DNA of 64,000 bases from Limnohabitans sp. 103DPR2. Its GTDB lineage: Bacteria > Pseudomonadota > Gammaproteobacteria > Burkholderiales > Burkholderiaceae_C. Positions 53,534-63,679 of the stretch are shown in pieces. Position numbers and translations under genes: made by a program. The stretch is taken from assembly GCF_001412575.1 (NCBI RefSeq), contig NZ_CP011834.1:930001-994000 (forward strand), in the 5' to 3' direction. The notes below the pieces were generated by a model. The model ran no database searches, had not been told where the DNA came from, and saw only the letters and a list, made by a program, of their open reading frames with translations. Position 1 is the stretch's first letter, and each line of letters opens with the position of its first letter.

Positions 53534-54537
53534 ACACACAAACTACCACCGAGCACACCGTTCAATTTGTTGATCGACTTCGCAGTGAGGCCGCAGAGCC
53601 TCTAGAGCCCATCAGCACGAAAGAGGTGACCAAGGAAACGCAGATCATTGCCATCTACGGCAAGGGCGGCATTGGCAAGAGCTTCACACTGGCCAACCTC
53701 AGTTACATGATGGCGCAGCAAGGCAAAAAAGTTTTGCTGATTGGTTGTGATCCAAAGAGTGATACCACCAGCTTGTTGTTTGGTGGCAAGGCTTGCCCCA
53801 CCATCATTGAAACCTCTTCACGTTTGAAACTGGCCGGTCAAGCCGTCAGCATCAGCGATGTGTGCTTTAAGCGCGATGGTGTGTTTGCCATGGAACTGGG
53901 CGGCCCCGAAGTGGGTCGTGGGTGCGGTGGCCGCGGCATCATCCACGGTTTTGAAACGCTTGAAAAATTAGGCTTCCACGATTGGGGCTTTGACTATGTG
54001 TTGCTCGACTTTTTGGGCGACGTGGTGTGCGGCGGCTTTGGTTTGCCCATTGCCCGCGACATGTGCCAAAAAGTGATTGTGGTGGGCAGCAATGATTTGC
54101 AGTCCTTGTATGTGGCCAACAACGTTTGCTCAGCGGTGGAGTACTTCCGCAAACTGGGTGGCAACGTGGGTGTGGCCGGCATGGTCATCAACAAAGACGA
54201 CGGCACAGGCGAAGCGCAAGCTTTTGCTGCCAACGCTGGCATTCCAGTGCTCGCCGCTATTCCTGCCAACGAAGACATTCGCCGTAAGAGTGCCAGTTAC
54301 GAAATCATTGGCAAGCCCGACAGTGAGTGGGGCTCCCTTTTTGCTGATTTGGCGAAGAACGTCGCTGAAGCGCCACCGATGCGTCCAAAGCCACAAACGC
54401 AAGATGAGTTGTTAGGTTTGTTCAGCGCTGACACCGTAGGCCGCAATGTGGTGTTGGAGCCAGCCACCATGTTTGACATGGTGGGCAAAAACGAAGTCAT
54501 CAAGCCCAGCCTCGAAGTTATTTACGACCAGGCCTAA
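53530..54537 (+). CDS. bchX: chlorophyllide reductase iron protein
   Basis: 335 aa from the ATG at 53530. Nitrogenase NifH-like: Walker A YGKGGIGKSFTLANLS, GCDPKSDTTSLLFGG, and Cys ligands of the [4Fe-4S] cluster in RGCGGRGI and DVVCGGFGLP. It gives electrons from ATP hydrolysis to BchYZ. Five bases to bchY. Confidence 0.97.
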   Translation: MNTQTTTEHTVQFVDRLRSEAAEPLEPISTKEVTKETQIIAIYGKGGIGKSFTLANLSYMMAQQGKKVLLIGCDPKSDTTSLLFGGKACPTIIETSSRLKLAGQAVSISDVCFKRDGVFAMELGGPEVGRGCGGRGIIHGFETLEKLGFHDWGFDYVLLDFLGDVVCGGFGLPIARDMCQKVIVVGSNDLQSLYVANNVCSAVEYFRKLGGNVGVAGMVINKDDGTGEAQAFAANAGIPVLAAIPANEDIRRKSASYEIIGKPDSEWGSLFADLAKNVAEAPPMRPKPQTQDELLGLFSADTVGRNVVLEPATMFDMVGKNEVIKPSLEVIYDQA

Positions 54538-54542
54538 GCACC

Positions 54543-56090
54543 ATGGCACGTACCATTCCTATCCAAGCTGTGCCTGCGCAAGCAGCGCAGGCGCCTGCAG
54601 ACGGCTTAGGCTGTCATGCGGGTGCAGACCAAATGCTGGAAGCTGCGCGCAGTGCCGGCAAGTCAGAGGTGCTGGACCAATACGCCAAAGACTATCCCCG
54701 CAAAGCCGATGCGGGACCGCACGACCAACCGCAAAGCATGTGCCCAGCGTTTGGTTCGTTGCGCGTTGGCCTTCGCATGAAGCGCACAGCCACCATTTTG
54801 TCGGGCTCTGCCTGTTGTGTGTACGGACTCACCTTCACATCGCACTTTTATGGTGCCAGACGCAGTGTGGGCTATGTGCCTTTCAACTCCGAAACACTGG
54901 TCACAGGCAAACTGTTTGAAGACATTCGCGAAGCAGTTCATGCCGAAGCCGATCCCAATAAAGTTGACACTGTGGTGATCATCAACTTGTGTGTACCGAC
55001 TGCCAGTGGTGTACCACTTCAGTTGTTGCCCAAAGAGATCAACGGCGTTCGCATCATTGGCATCGATGTACCAGGCTTTGGTGTGCCAACGCACGCAGAA
55101 GCCAAAGACGTGTTGGCAGGCGCCATGCTGAAGTACGCACGTGAAGAGGTGATGAATGGCCCTGTGGCTTCGCCTAAAGGTGGACGCTCTGCGGTGCCTA
55201 CAGTTGCCTTGCTGGGTGAGATGTTCCCGGCCGACCCCGTCATCATTGGTCAAATGCTGGCGCCCATGGGCTTGGCAGCAGGTCCTGTGGTTCCCACCCG
55301 CGAATGGCGCGAGCTGTATGCAGCGCTTGACTGCTCAGTGGCTGCAGCCATCCATCCTTTTTACACCGCCAGTGTGCGTGAGTTCCAAGCAGCAGGCCGT
55401 CCTGTTGTCGGTTCTGCACCCGTTGGTTTAGAAGGCACGCAAGACTGGCTGCAAAACATTGGTATTTCGGCAGGCATTGCCCAAGATCAAATTGATGTGG
55501 CACGCAATCAACAACTGGGCGCCATGCGCGGTTTGTTGTCGCAAAAGCCCATTAAAGGTCGCATCACGCTCAGTGGCTATGAAGGCTCTGAGTTGTTGGT
55601 GGCACGCTTGTTGGTGGAATGCGGTGCTGACCTTCGCTACGTCGGTTCAGCTTGCCCCGCCACACCTTGGAATGAACACGACAGGCAATGGCTGGCAGCA
55701 CACGGCGTGCAAGTGCAGATGCGCGCATCGCTTGAGCAAGACATGGCGGCCGTTCACGAGTTCCGTCCCGACTTGGCCATTGGCACCACGCCCTTGGTTC
55801 AAGCGGCCAAAGAACTCAGTATTCCATCTTTGTACTTCACCAACCTGATTTCTGCTCGTCCTTTAATGGGTGTAGCAGGTGCGGGTTCTTTGGTGCAAGT
55901 GGTGCAGTCGGCCATTGGCAATCAGCATCGCTTTGACGAAATGAAAGCCTTCTTCGGTGAAGTGGGCTTAGGCCCGAATGCAGGCGTTTGGGAGTCTGTG
56001 CCCGTCGACCGGCCGGAGTTCAAAAAAGAAACTCGCCGCTTGCTTGAAAAGCAAATTCAAAAACGCAAATCGGAGGCGATGGGAACATGA
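54543..56090 (+). CDS. bchY: chlorophyllide reductase subunit Y
   Basis: 515 aa. NifD-like subunit of chlorophyllide a reductase. Cys residues of the cluster are in MCPAFGSLR and [11 protein letters not shown]; other family blocks are [12 protein letters not shown] and [12 protein letters not shown]. With BchZ it holds the [4Fe-4S] cluster and the chlorin substrate. Start ATG at 54543, four bases after bchX with overlap to bchZ at the other end. Confidence 0.96.
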   Translation: MARTIPIQAVPAQAAQAPADGLGCHAGADQMLEAARSAGKSEVLDQYAKDYPRKADAGPHDQPQSMCPAFGSLRVGLRMKRTATILSGSACCVYGLTFTSHFYGARRSVGYVPFNSETLVTGKLFEDIREAVHAEADPNKVDTVVIINLCVPTASGVPLQLLPKEINGVRIIGIDVPGFGVPTHAEAKDVLAGAMLKYAREEVMNGPVASPKGGRSAVPTVALLGEMFPADPVIIGQMLAPMGLAAGPVVPTREWRELYAALDCSVAAAIHPFYTASVREFQAAGRPVVGSAPVGLEGTQDWLQNIGISAGIAQDQIDVARNQQLGAMRGLLSQKPIKGRITLSGYEGSELLVARLLVECGADLRYVGSACPATPWNEHDRQWLAAHGVQVQMRASLEQDMAAVHEFRPDLAIGTTPLVQAAKELSIPSLYFTNLISARPLMGVAGAGSLVQVVQSAIGNQHRFDEMKAFFGEVGLGPNAGVWESVPVDRPEFKKETRRLLEKQIQKRKSEAMGT

Positions 56091-57583
56091 GCACCGTCAA
56101 GTCGCCTCTCATTTTGGACCATGACCGCGCAGGCGGTTATTGGGGCGCGGTGTATGTGTTCACCGCCATCAAAGGTTTGCAAGTTGTGATCGACGGCCCT
56201 GTGGGCTGCGAAAACTTGCCAGTCACCTCTGTGTTGCATTACACCGATGGCTTGCCACCGCACGAGTTGCCCATTGTGGTGACTGGCTTGGCAGAAGAGC
56301 AGTTGGGTCGCGAAGGCACTGAAGGTTCCATGAAGCGTGCTCATGCAACATTGGATCCCGACTTGCCTGCCGTGGTGGTCACAGGCTCCATCGCTGAGAT
56401 GATCGGTGGCGGCGTCACGCCAGAAGGCACCAACATTCAACGCTTCTTGCCGCGCACTATCGATGAAGACCAATGGCAATGCGCCAACCGCGCCATGTAT
56501 TGGTTGTGGAGCGAATATGGCCTGCGCAAAATACCTGCGCGCAAACCTTTCAGTGAGCGTCCCGCAGGCGAAAAACCCCGGGTCAACATCATTGGCCCCG
56601 CCTACGGCACGTTCAACAGTGCCAGTGACTTGGCGGAAATTCGCCGTTTGATTGAAGGCATTGGCGCTGAAGTCAACATGGTGTTCCCACTTGGAAGTCA
56701 TTTGGCCGATGTGCCCAAACTGGCCGATGCGGATGTGAATGTTTGCATGTACCGCGAGTTCGGTCGCATGCTGTGTGAAGCTTTAGAGCGCCCCTATTTG
56801 CAGGCGCCCATTGGCTTGCACACCACCACGCGTTTCCTGCGCAAGCTTGGGCAGATGCTCGAGATCGATCCCGAGCCTTTCATCGAACGGGAACGCCATA
56901 CCACCCTGAAACCGCTTTGGGATCTATGGCGTTCGGTGACGCAGGACTTTTTCAGCACAGCCAGCTTTGCCGTGGTCGCAGGTGAAACCTACACAAGAGG
57001 GCTGAAGAACTTCCTAGAAGGTGAGATGGGCTTGCCTTGTCGCTTCAGTGTGTCACGCACTGCGGGTAACAAAACAGACAACGCCAAAGTGCGTGAGTTG
57101 GTGCATACCCAAACGCCCCTCATTTTGTTTGGCAGCTACAACGAGCGCATGTACATGAGCGAAATGGCAGGCCAAGGCCCCATGAAGCCCTCGTACATTC
57201 CTGCGTCCTTTCCTGGCGCCATCATTCGTCGCCACACAGGGACGCCATTCATGGGCTACAGCGGTGCAACCTACCTCATTCAAGAGGTTTGCAACGCCTT
57301 GTTTGATGCACTGTTTCACATCCTGCCGCTGGGCACGGACATGGACAAGGTCGAAGCCACGCAGGCGCGTGGTTTGGTCACGCCCAATGCCACTTGGCAA
57401 GACGACGCCCAAAACCTGTTGCGAGATCTGATCCAGCACCAACCCGTGTTGGTACAAATTTCCGCAGCCAAACGCTTGCGGGATCAAGCAGAACAAATTT
57501 CTCGCATCACGGGTGGCGAAACCGTCACACGTGAGCATGTTGAAGCAGCAGGACACGCCCTGGGCATGGGAGTGACTGCATGA
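56087..57583 (+). CDS. bchZ: chlorophyllide reductase subunit Z
   Basis: 498 aa. NifK-like partner of Bch[40 protein letters not shown] (Cys ligand), [16 protein letters not shown], and the PCP_red-like C-terminal helices. It overlaps bchY by four bases, and a small reading frame overlaps its own stop (ATGA). Confidence 0.96.
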   Translation: MSTVKSPLILDHDRAGGYWGAVYVFTAIKGLQVVIDGPVGCENLPVTSVLHYTDGLPPHELPIVVTGLAEEQLGREGTEGSMKRAHATLDPDLPAVVVTGSIAEMIGGGVTPEGTNIQRFLPRTIDEDQWQCANRAMYWLWSEYGLRKIPARKPFSERPAGEKPRVNIIGPAYGTFNSASDLAEIRRLIEGIGAEVNMVFPLGSHLADVPKLADADVNVCMYREFGRMLCEALERPYLQAPIGLHTTTRFLRKLGQMLEIDPEPFIERERHTTLKPLWDLWRSVTQDFFSTASFAVVAGETYTRGLKNFLEGEMGLPCRFSVSRTAGNKTDNAKVRELVHTQTPLILFGSYNERMYMSEMAGQGPMKPSYIPASFPGAIIRRHTGTPFMGYSGATYLIQEVCNALFDALFHILPLGTDMDKVEATQARGLVTPNATWQDDAQNLLRDLIQHQPVLVQISAAKRLRDQAEQISRITGGETVTREHVEAAGHALGMGVTA

Positions 57584-57720
57584 CGCACAGCTTGAAAGTT
57601 GATTTGAAAACATTTGACACCGCCGCCTTGAGTGGCGCGTCAACCGAGATGTCGTGGCCTTCGGGTTGCGGCTGCCTATCTGCGCGGGCTGTGCGCACTT
57701 TGGCCGCAAGGCCGTATTGA
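57580..57720 (+). CDS. short reading frame between bchZ and pufB (46 aa)
   Basis: ATG overlaps the bchZ stop (ATGA), implying translational coupling. The product is not hydrophobic ([19 protein letters not shown], then [16 protein letters not shown]) and is not PufQ, which would be longer with a membrane helix. The region may instead be only a leader of the puf message. Uncertain. Confidence 0.3.
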   Translation: MTHSLKVDLKTFDTAALSGASTEMSWPSGCGCLSARAVRTLAARPY

Positions 57721-57731
57721 AGGGAGCAAAT

Positions 57732-57875
57732 ATGTCGAATAAGGCATCCATTTCAGGACTGTCCGACGAAGAAGCTCAGGAGTTTCACCACTACTGGATG
57801 CAAGGTGCAGTGGGCTTTACGGCTGTGGCTGTATTGGCACACATCTTGGTTTGGGCGTGGCGACCCTGGTTCTAA
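57732..57875 (+). CDS. pufB: light-harvesting 1 beta subunit
   Basis: 47 aa. [20 protein letters not shown], then one membrane helix with the BChl-binding His in [15 protein letters not shown], ending in the conserved RPWF. AAGGGAGC precedes the ATG; the longer open frame upstream is not used. Part of the LH1 ring around the reaction centre. Confidence 0.96.
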   Translation: MSNKASISGLSDEEAQEFHHYWMQGAVGFTAVAVLAHILVWAWRPWF

Positions 57876-57912
57876 GTTAGATATTTTTTCATCCGTTTGA
57901 AGGGGAAACTTC

Positions 57913-58137
57913 ATGCAAGACACATCGTCACTCAACTCTGTGCAGTCATCTGACACTGAGTCAAAAGCGTATTGGACCATCTTCATGGTGGGCTTTGCGG
58001 TTTTGTTCGTGTTGGTTCTTTTGGGCAACCTTTTTGGTATCCATTGGCGAAATTATTTGCCCGGTGCTGAAGATGCAAAGAGCATGAGCCAAGGTGTGAA
58101 ATCTGCGGTTTATACCTTCATGTCCCACATCATTTAG
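57913..58137 (+). CDS. single-helix membrane protein of the puf operon, unknown
   Basis: 74 aa between pufB and pufA, start with GAAGGGGAAAC. An N-terminal polar part of about 20 residues is followed by one membrane helix ([19 protein letters not shown]) and an amphipathic C-terminal part containing [14 protein letters not shown] and [13 protein letters not shown]. The standard puf order has nothing here. The stretch [13 protein letters not shown] can be set beside [14 protein letters not shown] of PufA, so it may be a divergent alpha paralogue lacking the usual His, or a PufX/W-like accessory. I do not know its family. Confidence 0.75.
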   Translation: MQDTSSLNSVQSSDTESKAYWTIFMVGFAVLFVLVLLGNLFGIHWRNYLPGAEDAKSMSQGVKSAVYTFMSHII

Positions 58138-58147
58138 GAGATACATC

Positions 58148-58348
58148 ATGTGGCGAATTTGGCGACTTTTCGATCCCCTGCGAGCCATGGTGGTTCAAGG
58201 GATTTTCTTGTTTGGTCTGGCAGCAATGATTCACCTCATTTTGCTCAGCACCAACAAATTTAACTGGTTAGACGGTGCAAAGAAACCGGTTGCAACAGCG
58301 GCGCAAAACGCGCCAATGCCTGCTGCGGTTCCTGCTGCAAAGTCCTGA
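58148..58348 (+). CDS. pufA: light-harvesting 1 alpha subunit
   Basis: 66 aa, [18 protein letters not shown], then a membrane helix with the BChl-binding His in [19 protein letters not shown] and an Ala/Pro-rich tail. This is the typical LH1 alpha of betaproteobacterial phototrophs. TTTAGGAG precedes the ATG. Confidence 0.96.
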   Translation: MWRIWRLFDPLRAMVVQGIFLFGLAAMIHLILLSTNKFNWLDGAKKPVATAAQNAPMPAAVPAAKS

Positions 58349-58366
58349 TCGGATTAAAGAAGTACG

Positions 58367-58401
58367 GGTGCTGTTTGTGTACGTCCTGCGCAAATAGCAC
58401 C
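58367..58401 (+). promoter_or_regulatory. Intercistronic hairpin between pufA and pufL
   Basis: GGTGCTGTTTG pairs with CAAATAGCACC (11 pairs, one G-U) around a 13-nt loop. In other purple bacteria such a hairpin protects the pufBA message from 3' decay so LH1 is made in excess over the reaction centre; the position here is the same. Confidence 0.75.
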
Positions 58402-58434
58402 TGAGTGAGTTTTTAAAAAGCTGGAGACCGAACC

Positions 58435-59277
58435 ATGGCCATGCTGAACTTTGAAAAAAAATATCGCGTCCGAGGGGGTACCTTGGTGGGCGGGGATTTA
58501 TTTGACTTTTGGGTCGGTCCTTTCTATGTGGGATTCTTTGGAATCACCACCATCTTTTTTGCATTCCTAGGAACTGCCATGATTTTGTGGGGTGCCTCGC
58601 AAGGCCCCACTTGGAATCTGTGGCAAATCAGCATTGCACCACCGGACATCTCGTACGGTCTGGGTTTCGCACCTTTGCTGGAGGGCGGCTTGTGGCAGCT
58701 CATCACAGTCTGTGCCATCGGGGCGTTTGTCTCGTGGATGCTGCGCGAGGTTGAAATTTGCAGAAAGCTGGGCATGGGGTACCACGTGCCATTTGCTTTT
58801 GGTGTGGCTATTTTTGGTTATGTCACCTTGGTGGTCATACGCCCTGTGTTGATGGGCGCATGGGGACATGGTTTCCCTTACGGCATTTACAGCCACTTGG
58901 ACTGGGTGTCCAACGTGGGCTACCAATATTTGCACTTTCACTACAACCCCGCACACATGATTGCGGTGAGTTTCTTTTTTGCCAGCGTGTTTGCTTTGTC
59001 ATTGCACGGTGGTCTGATTTTGTCTTCTACCAACCCTGCGCCAGGCGAGACCGTTCGCACGCCAGAGCATGAGGACACTTTCTTCCGCGACATCATTGGC
59101 TACTCCATTGGTACCTTGGGCATTCACCGTTTGGGTCTGTTCTTGGCACTGGCCGCCGTTCTTTTCAGTGCCTTGTGCATTGTGCTGAGCGGCCCCTTCT
59201 GGAGCAAAGGCTGGCCTGAATGGTGGAGCTGGTGGTTGAACCTTCCTATCTGGTCGCAGTGGCCGGTGACCAAATAA
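58435..59277 (+). CDS. pufL: photosynthetic reaction centre L subunit
   Basis: 280 aa with five membrane helices. [23 protein letters not shown] at the N-terminus (read in two parts) and His ligands in [15 protein letters not shown] and [11 protein letters not shown] match L. It binds the special pair, accessory BChl and the bound quinone together with M. Start ATG after CTGGAG. Confidence 0.97.
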   Translation: MAMLNFEKKYRVRGGTLVGGDLFDFWVGPFYVGFFGITTIFFAFLGTAMILWGASQGPTWNLWQISIAPPDISYGLGFAPLLEGGLWQLITVCAIGAFVSWMLREVEICRKLGMGYHVPFAFGVAIFGYVTLVVIRPVLMGAWGHGFPYGIYSHLDWVSNVGYQYLHFHYNPAHMIAVSFFFASVFALSLHGGLILSSTNPAPGETVRTPEHEDTFFRDIIGYSIGTLGIHRLGLFLALAAVLFSALCIVLSGPFWSKGWPEWWSWWLNLPIWSQWPVTK

Positions 59278-59291
59278 ACAGGAGCGAAAAG

Positions 59292-60269
59292 ATGCCGCAA
59301 TATCAAAACCTGTTCACCACCGTTCAAGCCGTTGGCCCTGTTCACCATGGCGTTGAGTTAGGTCAGGGCAATAGCCCGCGTTTGGGAGAGCCTGTCCTCA
59401 ATTACTGGATTGGCAAAATTGGCAATGCCCAACTGGGCCCCATTTACTTGGGCGGCCTGGGCCTTGCTTCACTGGTGTGTGGCTTGATTGCCTTTGTCAC
59501 CATTGGCTTCAACATGTTGGCCTCCGTCAACTACGATCCCATTCAATTCATCCGTCAGCTGTTTTGGTTGGCCCTAGAGCCGCCACCGCCAAGTTATGGC
59601 TTGCAAATGCCGCCACTCAATCAAGGCGGTTGGTGGCTTATTACTGGCGTCTTCTTAACTGCATCATTGTTCCTCTGGTGGGCGCGTACGTATCGCCGTG
59701 CTCGCGAGTTGGGCATGGGCACACACGTGGCCTGGGCCTTTGCTGCAGCCATCTGGTTGTACTTGGTATTGGGCTTGTTCCGTCCTATCTTGATGGGTTC
59801 ATGGGGTGAGGCTGTGCCTTACGGTATCTTCCCGCACCTGGATTGGACGGCCGCATTTTCTTTGCGTTACGGCAATCTTTTCTACAACCCCTTCCACGCC
59901 TTGTCGATTGTCTTCTTGTATGGCTCAGCATTGCTGTTCGCCATGCACGGTGCCACCATTTTGGCGGTCACTCGGTTTGGCGGCGAACGCGAGATTGAAC
60001 AAATCACCGATCGCGGGACAGCCTCTGAGCGTGCTGCCTTGTTCTGGCGTTGGACCATGGGCTTCAACGCCACGATGGAATCCATTCACCGCTGGGCTTG
60101 GTGGTTTGCGGTGTTGTGTCCTATCACAGGCGGTATTGGCATTTTGCTGACAGGTACTGTGGTGGACAACTGGTACCTCTGGGCCATCAAGCATGGCGTC
60201 GCACCCCCATACCCTGAAGTGTTCCCCATGGTGATGGATCCTTCTTTGGCCACAGGAGTTAAGCCATGA
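59292..60269 (+). CDS. pufM: photosynthetic reaction centre M subunit
   Basis: 325 aa from the ATG at 59292, preceded by [71 protein letters not shown] and [13 protein letters not shown] contain the pigment and iron ligands; blocks are quoted separately. The extended C-terminus agrees with RCs that carry a tetraheme cytochrome. The frame open to 59220 overlaps pufL and is not used. Confidence 0.97.
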   Translation: MPQYQNLFTTVQAVGPVHHGVELGQGNSPRLGEPVLNYWIGKIGNAQLGPIYLGGLGLASLVCGLIAFVTIGFNMLASVNYDPIQFIRQLFWLALEPPPPSYGLQMPPLNQGGWWLITGVFLTASLFLWWARTYRRARELGMGTHVAWAFAAAIWLYLVLGLFRPILMGSWGEAVPYGIFPHLDWTAAFSLRYGNLFYNPFHALSIVFLYGSALLFAMHGATILAVTRFGGEREIEQITDRGTASERAALFWRWTMGFNATMESIHRWAWWFAVLCPITGGIGILLTGTVVDNWYLWAIKHGVAPPYPEVFPMVMDPSLATGVKP

Positions 60270-61333
60270 ACCATTCAATGACATCGGGAATGCATGCATT
60301 TCGCAAAGGATTTCATGGGCTGCTGTTGCTCGTGGTGGCCTTGCTACTGTCGGCTTGTGAAAGACCGCCGATGGAATCTGTACAGCGCGGCTATCGCGGT
60401 ACAGGCATGGTGCAAATTTACAACCCCACCACCCTTGAAGAAAATGCTGAAAAGCATGCGGCACCTTTTGCTTTGCCTGCAGGCGATCCATCCGGTCCCA
60501 AGGCTTCATCGGTTTACAAAAACGTCAAGGTCTTGGGCGATTTGAGTGTGGGTCAATTCACACGCTTGATGGTGTCCATGTCATCGTGGGTGGCGCCGCC
60601 TGAACAAGGTTGCTTGTACTGTCACAACCCTGCCAATTTTGCAGAAGACAGCAAGTACACCAAGGTGGTGGCAAGGCGCATGGTGGAAATGACACGCCAC
60701 ATCAACAAAGATTGGCAGCCGCACGTGAGTGCTACAGGCGTCACTTGCTATACCTGTCACCGTGGTCAGCCTGTGCCTAAAGAAATTTGGTTCAAGGCCA
60801 ATCACCAACCTTATGGCTCTAACTTCATGGGCGACAAGGCAGGGCAGAACGAACCTTCCAAAGTGGTCAACTTGAGCTCACTGCCCAATGACCCTTTCAC
60901 GCCGTTCTTGTTGGATGCGCAAAACATTCGCGTGGGTGCCACAACCGCATTGCCAGCGGGTAACAATCAATCGATCAAACAAGCTGAGTGGACCTACGGT
61001 TTGATGACGCACATGTCCACCTCTTTGGGTGTGAACTGCACGTACTGTCACAACACCCAGTCGTTTGTGAGTTGGAAAGGCAATCCGCCACAACGTGCAA
61101 CGGCTTGGTATGGTATTCGCATGGCCCGTGATTTGAACAAGGACTACATGGCGCCCTTGACAGACACTTTCCCTGCGCACCGCAAGGGTGAACTGGGCGA
61201 TGTGGCCAAGGTCAATTGCGCCACGTGCCACCAAGGTGCTTACAAACCTTTGAATGGCGCCAAGATGGCCAAAGACTTCCCTGAGCTGGGTGGTCAATCC
61301 GAGGTGACCGCCACCACGGTTGCAACCAAATAA
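60266..61333 (+). CDS. pufC: reaction centre tetraheme cytochrome c subunit
   Basis: 355 aa. Lipoprotein signal with lipobox LLSAC. Four heme sites are present: CLYCH, CYTCH, CTYCH and CATCH. It re-reduces the oxidised special pair from the periplasmic side. The start overlaps the pufM stop by four bases. Confidence 0.97.
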   Translation: MNHSMTSGMHAFRKGFHGLLLLVVALLLSACERPPMESVQRGYRGTGMVQIYNPTTLEENAEKHAAPFALPAGDPSGPKASSVYKNVKVLGDLSVGQFTRLMVSMSSWVAPPEQGCLYCHNPANFAEDSKYTKVVARRMVEMTRHINKDWQPHVSATGVTCYTCHRGQPVPKEIWFKANHQPYGSNFMGDKAGQNEPSKVVNLSSLPNDPFTPFLLDAQNIRVGATTALPAGNNQSIKQAEWTYGLMTHMSTSLGVNCTYCHNTQSFVSWKGNPPQRATAWYGIRMARDLNKDYMAPLTDTFPAHRKGELGDVAKVNCATCHQGAYKPLNGAKMAKDFPELGGQSEVTATTVATK

Positions 61334-61341
61334 GCACATTC

Positions 61342-62154
61342 ATGAACACGCTTGAATTTGTCAACACTGACGTCTCAGGCGTGGTTGTGATCGTGCTGGT
61401 GGACTACGTGCGGCAGCACCGCAGTTGGGGATGGATGCGACTGGTGGCTGGCCCCTCAGCGTTGAAGCAAGTGCCAGGCTTGTTGTTTGCCAAAGTGATG
61501 GGCAGTGGTCATGCTGGTGGCTTTAGCATTCGGCCCAGCCCTTCACATCAAGGATTGGTTTGCCGTTTTAGAAACACCGATTCGGCGCTTAAATTTTTGC
61601 ATGGCCCCCACGTCAGTGCCATGCGCGAAAAAGCCCGTGAAAGTTGGTGTGGCCTGCTTGCCGTAACCTCAGCACGTGGCGCGTGGGATCAAGCGAAATG
61701 GCCATTGACCGATGAAGTCAGTCGCAAGTTCGGCGCGGTCCTGTCCGGCAACAAGCCCCGACCTTTGGCCGTCTTAACGCGGGCTAGCATCGTGCCTTCT
61801 AAGACCATGTCTTTTTGGCGCTATGCCCCAGCAGCACAGGCAGATTTGCAAAATTCAAAAGGCTGTTTGTTATCGATGGGCTTGGGAGAAATCCCCCTCG
61901 TGAGGCAATGCACCTTCAGTTTGTGGCAAGACCAACAAGCCATGCGTGACTACGCATTTCAGGGCTCGCATCAAACGGCCATCACAGCGGCCTACAAAAA
62001 CGATTTCTTCTCTGAATCCTTGTTTGTTCACATGCAGGTGCTGGGCATGAGTGGCCAGTGGATGGGGAAAGATTTTGGTGATGACCTGGGCATGGACGCT
62101 GTGCAAACCAAGTTGGCTGCCAACTCGAGTGAGCAAGAGGCGGCCCATGTCTAA
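61342..62154 (+). CDS. crtA: spheroidene monooxygenase
   Basis: 270 aa. GPSALKQVPGLLFAKVMGSG, ARGAWDQAKWPL, LTRASIVPSKTMSFWRYAPAA (quoted separately) and GLGEIPLVRQCTFSLW are CrtA signatures. It introduces the keto group converting spheroidene to spheroidenone under oxygen, as expected for an aerobic phototroph. It follows pufC by eight bases and overlaps crtD by eight. Confidence 0.95.
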   Translation: MNTLEFVNTDVSGVVVIVLVDYVRQHRSWGWMRLVAGPSALKQVPGLLFAKVMGSGHAGGFSIRPSPSHQGLVCRFRNTDSALKFLHGPHVSAMREKARESWCGLLAVTSARGAWDQAKWPLTDEVSRKFGAVLSGNKPRPLAVLTRASIVPSKTMSFWRYAPAAQADLQNSKGCLLSMGLGEIPLVRQCTFSLWQDQQAMRDYAFQGSHQTAITAAYKNDFFSESLFVHMQVLGMSGQWMGKDFGDDLGMDAVQTKLAANSSEQEAAHV

Positions 62155-63679
62155 ACAAAGGGTGGTCATTGTGGGCGCTGGCATGGGCGGCTTGACCAGT
62201 GCTTTGCACTTGTCACACCACGGCTACGACGTGACCGTTCTGGAGGCCTCATCGGTACCGGGTGGCAAGGTTCATACCCGCGAGGTGCAAGGCGCCAAAA
62301 TTGACAGTGGCCCAACGGTTTTCACCATGCGCTGGGTTTTTGACGAATTGTTTCAAGAGGTAGGCACCAGCCTGTCGCAAGAACTCTCGCTCACACCCTT
62401 GTCGGTGTTGGCCAGGCATTTTTGGCCAGATGGCAGTCAGCTTGATTTGTCTGCCAACGCGCAAGAGAGTGAAGCCAACATCGAAACATGGTCCAGCCCC
62501 TCTGAAGCTTTGCTGTTTCGAAAATTTTGTCAAACTGCACAAGCAACTTACCGCAATTTGGAAGGGCCTGTCATCCGTTCCGCGCGGCCCAACATGTTGT
62601 CGCTGATGACCCGCTTGGGTCCGCAGGGCTTGGGACAGTTGGCGCAATTGGGGCCCCTGCGAACCCTTTGGCAGCAGATGTGTCTGCAATTCAAAGATGA
62701 GCGCTTGCGCCAGTTGTTTGCGCGTTATGCCACTTACTGTGGTTCTTCCCCTTGGGAAGCCCCCGCTACCTTGTTATTGATTGCCCAAGTTGAGATGGCC
62801 GGCGTCTGGTCGGCTAAAGGTGGCATGACCTCATTGTCTGCAGCTTTGGCACGTTTGTCACAGGCGCGGGGTGCGCAGTTTAGATACAACGCCGCTTGCA
62901 GCCAAATTTTGCAAAGACAAGGCCGTGTCTCTGGCGTTCGCTTGAGCAGCGGAGAAGAAATTCCAGCCGATGCGGTGGTCTTCAATGGCGATGCATCTGC
63001 TTTGCGTGAGGGCTTGCTGTCCAACGAAGTGCGAAGTGCGGTGCCTTCTAAAGCGCCGCCGCGTTCACTGTCGGCTTTGACTTGGTCGGTTCATGCCAAA
63101 GCCCAAGGTGTTGCGCTGGATCGCCACAACGTCTTTTTCCATGACGATTATTCAAGCGAGTTTGAAGACATCTTCAAGCGCCAACGCTTGCCCCATCAGC
63201 CCACGGTTTATGTTTGTGCGCAAGACCAACCCGGTCATGTGTCGCAAGAGGCGCCACAGCGTTTGCTGTGTTTGGTCAATGCACCTGCGGTGGGCGATGT
63301 GAACGGGTTGAACGAGGAGGCCTTAGAACAATGTCAAACAGAGAGCTTCCAACATTTAGAGCGTTTGGGCTTGAAACTGGAAATCACGCCTTTCAATTGT
63401 GTGCGGACCAGTCCAGCGGAATTTCACCAGCGCTTTCTAGCATCGGGGGGCGCGCTGTATGGCCAGGCCACGCATGGATGGACCAGTCTGTTCTCTCGTC
63501 CTGGATCGAAAACGCCCCTCCCAGGCCTGTTTCTGGCCGGGGGCAGTGTGCATCCGGGACCCGGCGTGCCCATGGCAGCGATGTCCGGTCGATTGGCGGC
63601 CGAGGCCCTGATGGCCAGCCACGGTTTGACCAATCGGTTCCCGCAAACGGCTACCTCTGGTGGTACATCGACGCTATGA
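62147..63679 (+). CDS. crtD: hydroxyneurosporene/methoxyneurosporene desaturase
   Basis: 510 aa from ATG 62147. FAD-binding motif VVIVGAGMGGLTSALHL, then GGKVHTREV, GPTVFTMRWVFDELF and the C-terminal carotenoid oxidoreductase motif LFLAGGSVHPGPGVPMAAMSG. The GPTVFTMRW block and neighbour crtC favour CrtD rather than the phytoene desaturase CrtI. Its last codons overlap the CrtC-like reading frame that continues past 63679. Confidence 0.9.
   Translation: MSKQRVVIVGAGMGGLTSALHLSHHGYDVTVLEASSVPGGKVHTREVQGAKIDSGPTVFTMRWVFDELFQEVGTSLSQELSLTPLSVLARHFWPDGSQLDLSANAQESEANIETWSSPSEALLFRKFCQTAQATYRNLEGPVIRSARPNMLSLMTRLGPQGLGQLAQLGPLRTLWQQMCLQFKDERLRQLFARYATYCGSSPWEAPATLLLIAQVEMAGVWSAKGGMTSLSAALARLSQARGAQFRYNAACSQILQRQGRVSGVRLSSGEEIPADAVVFNGDASALREGLLSNEVRSAVPSKAPPRSLSALTWSVHAKAQGVALDRHNVFFHDDYSSEFEDIFKRQRLPHQPTVYVCAQDQPGHVSQEAPQRLLCLVNAPAVGDVNGLNEEALEQCQTESFQHLERLGLKLEITPFNCVRTSPAEFHQRFLASGGALYGQATHGWTSLFSRPGSKTPLPGLFLAGGSVHPGPGVPMAAMSGRLAAEALMASHGLTNRFPQTATSGGTSTL

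Noticed and set aside
57913..58137. Calling the gene between pufB and pufA a pufX
   Set aside because: pufX lies after pufM in Rhodobacter and the sequences cannot be aligned with confidence; only the single-helix layout is shared.
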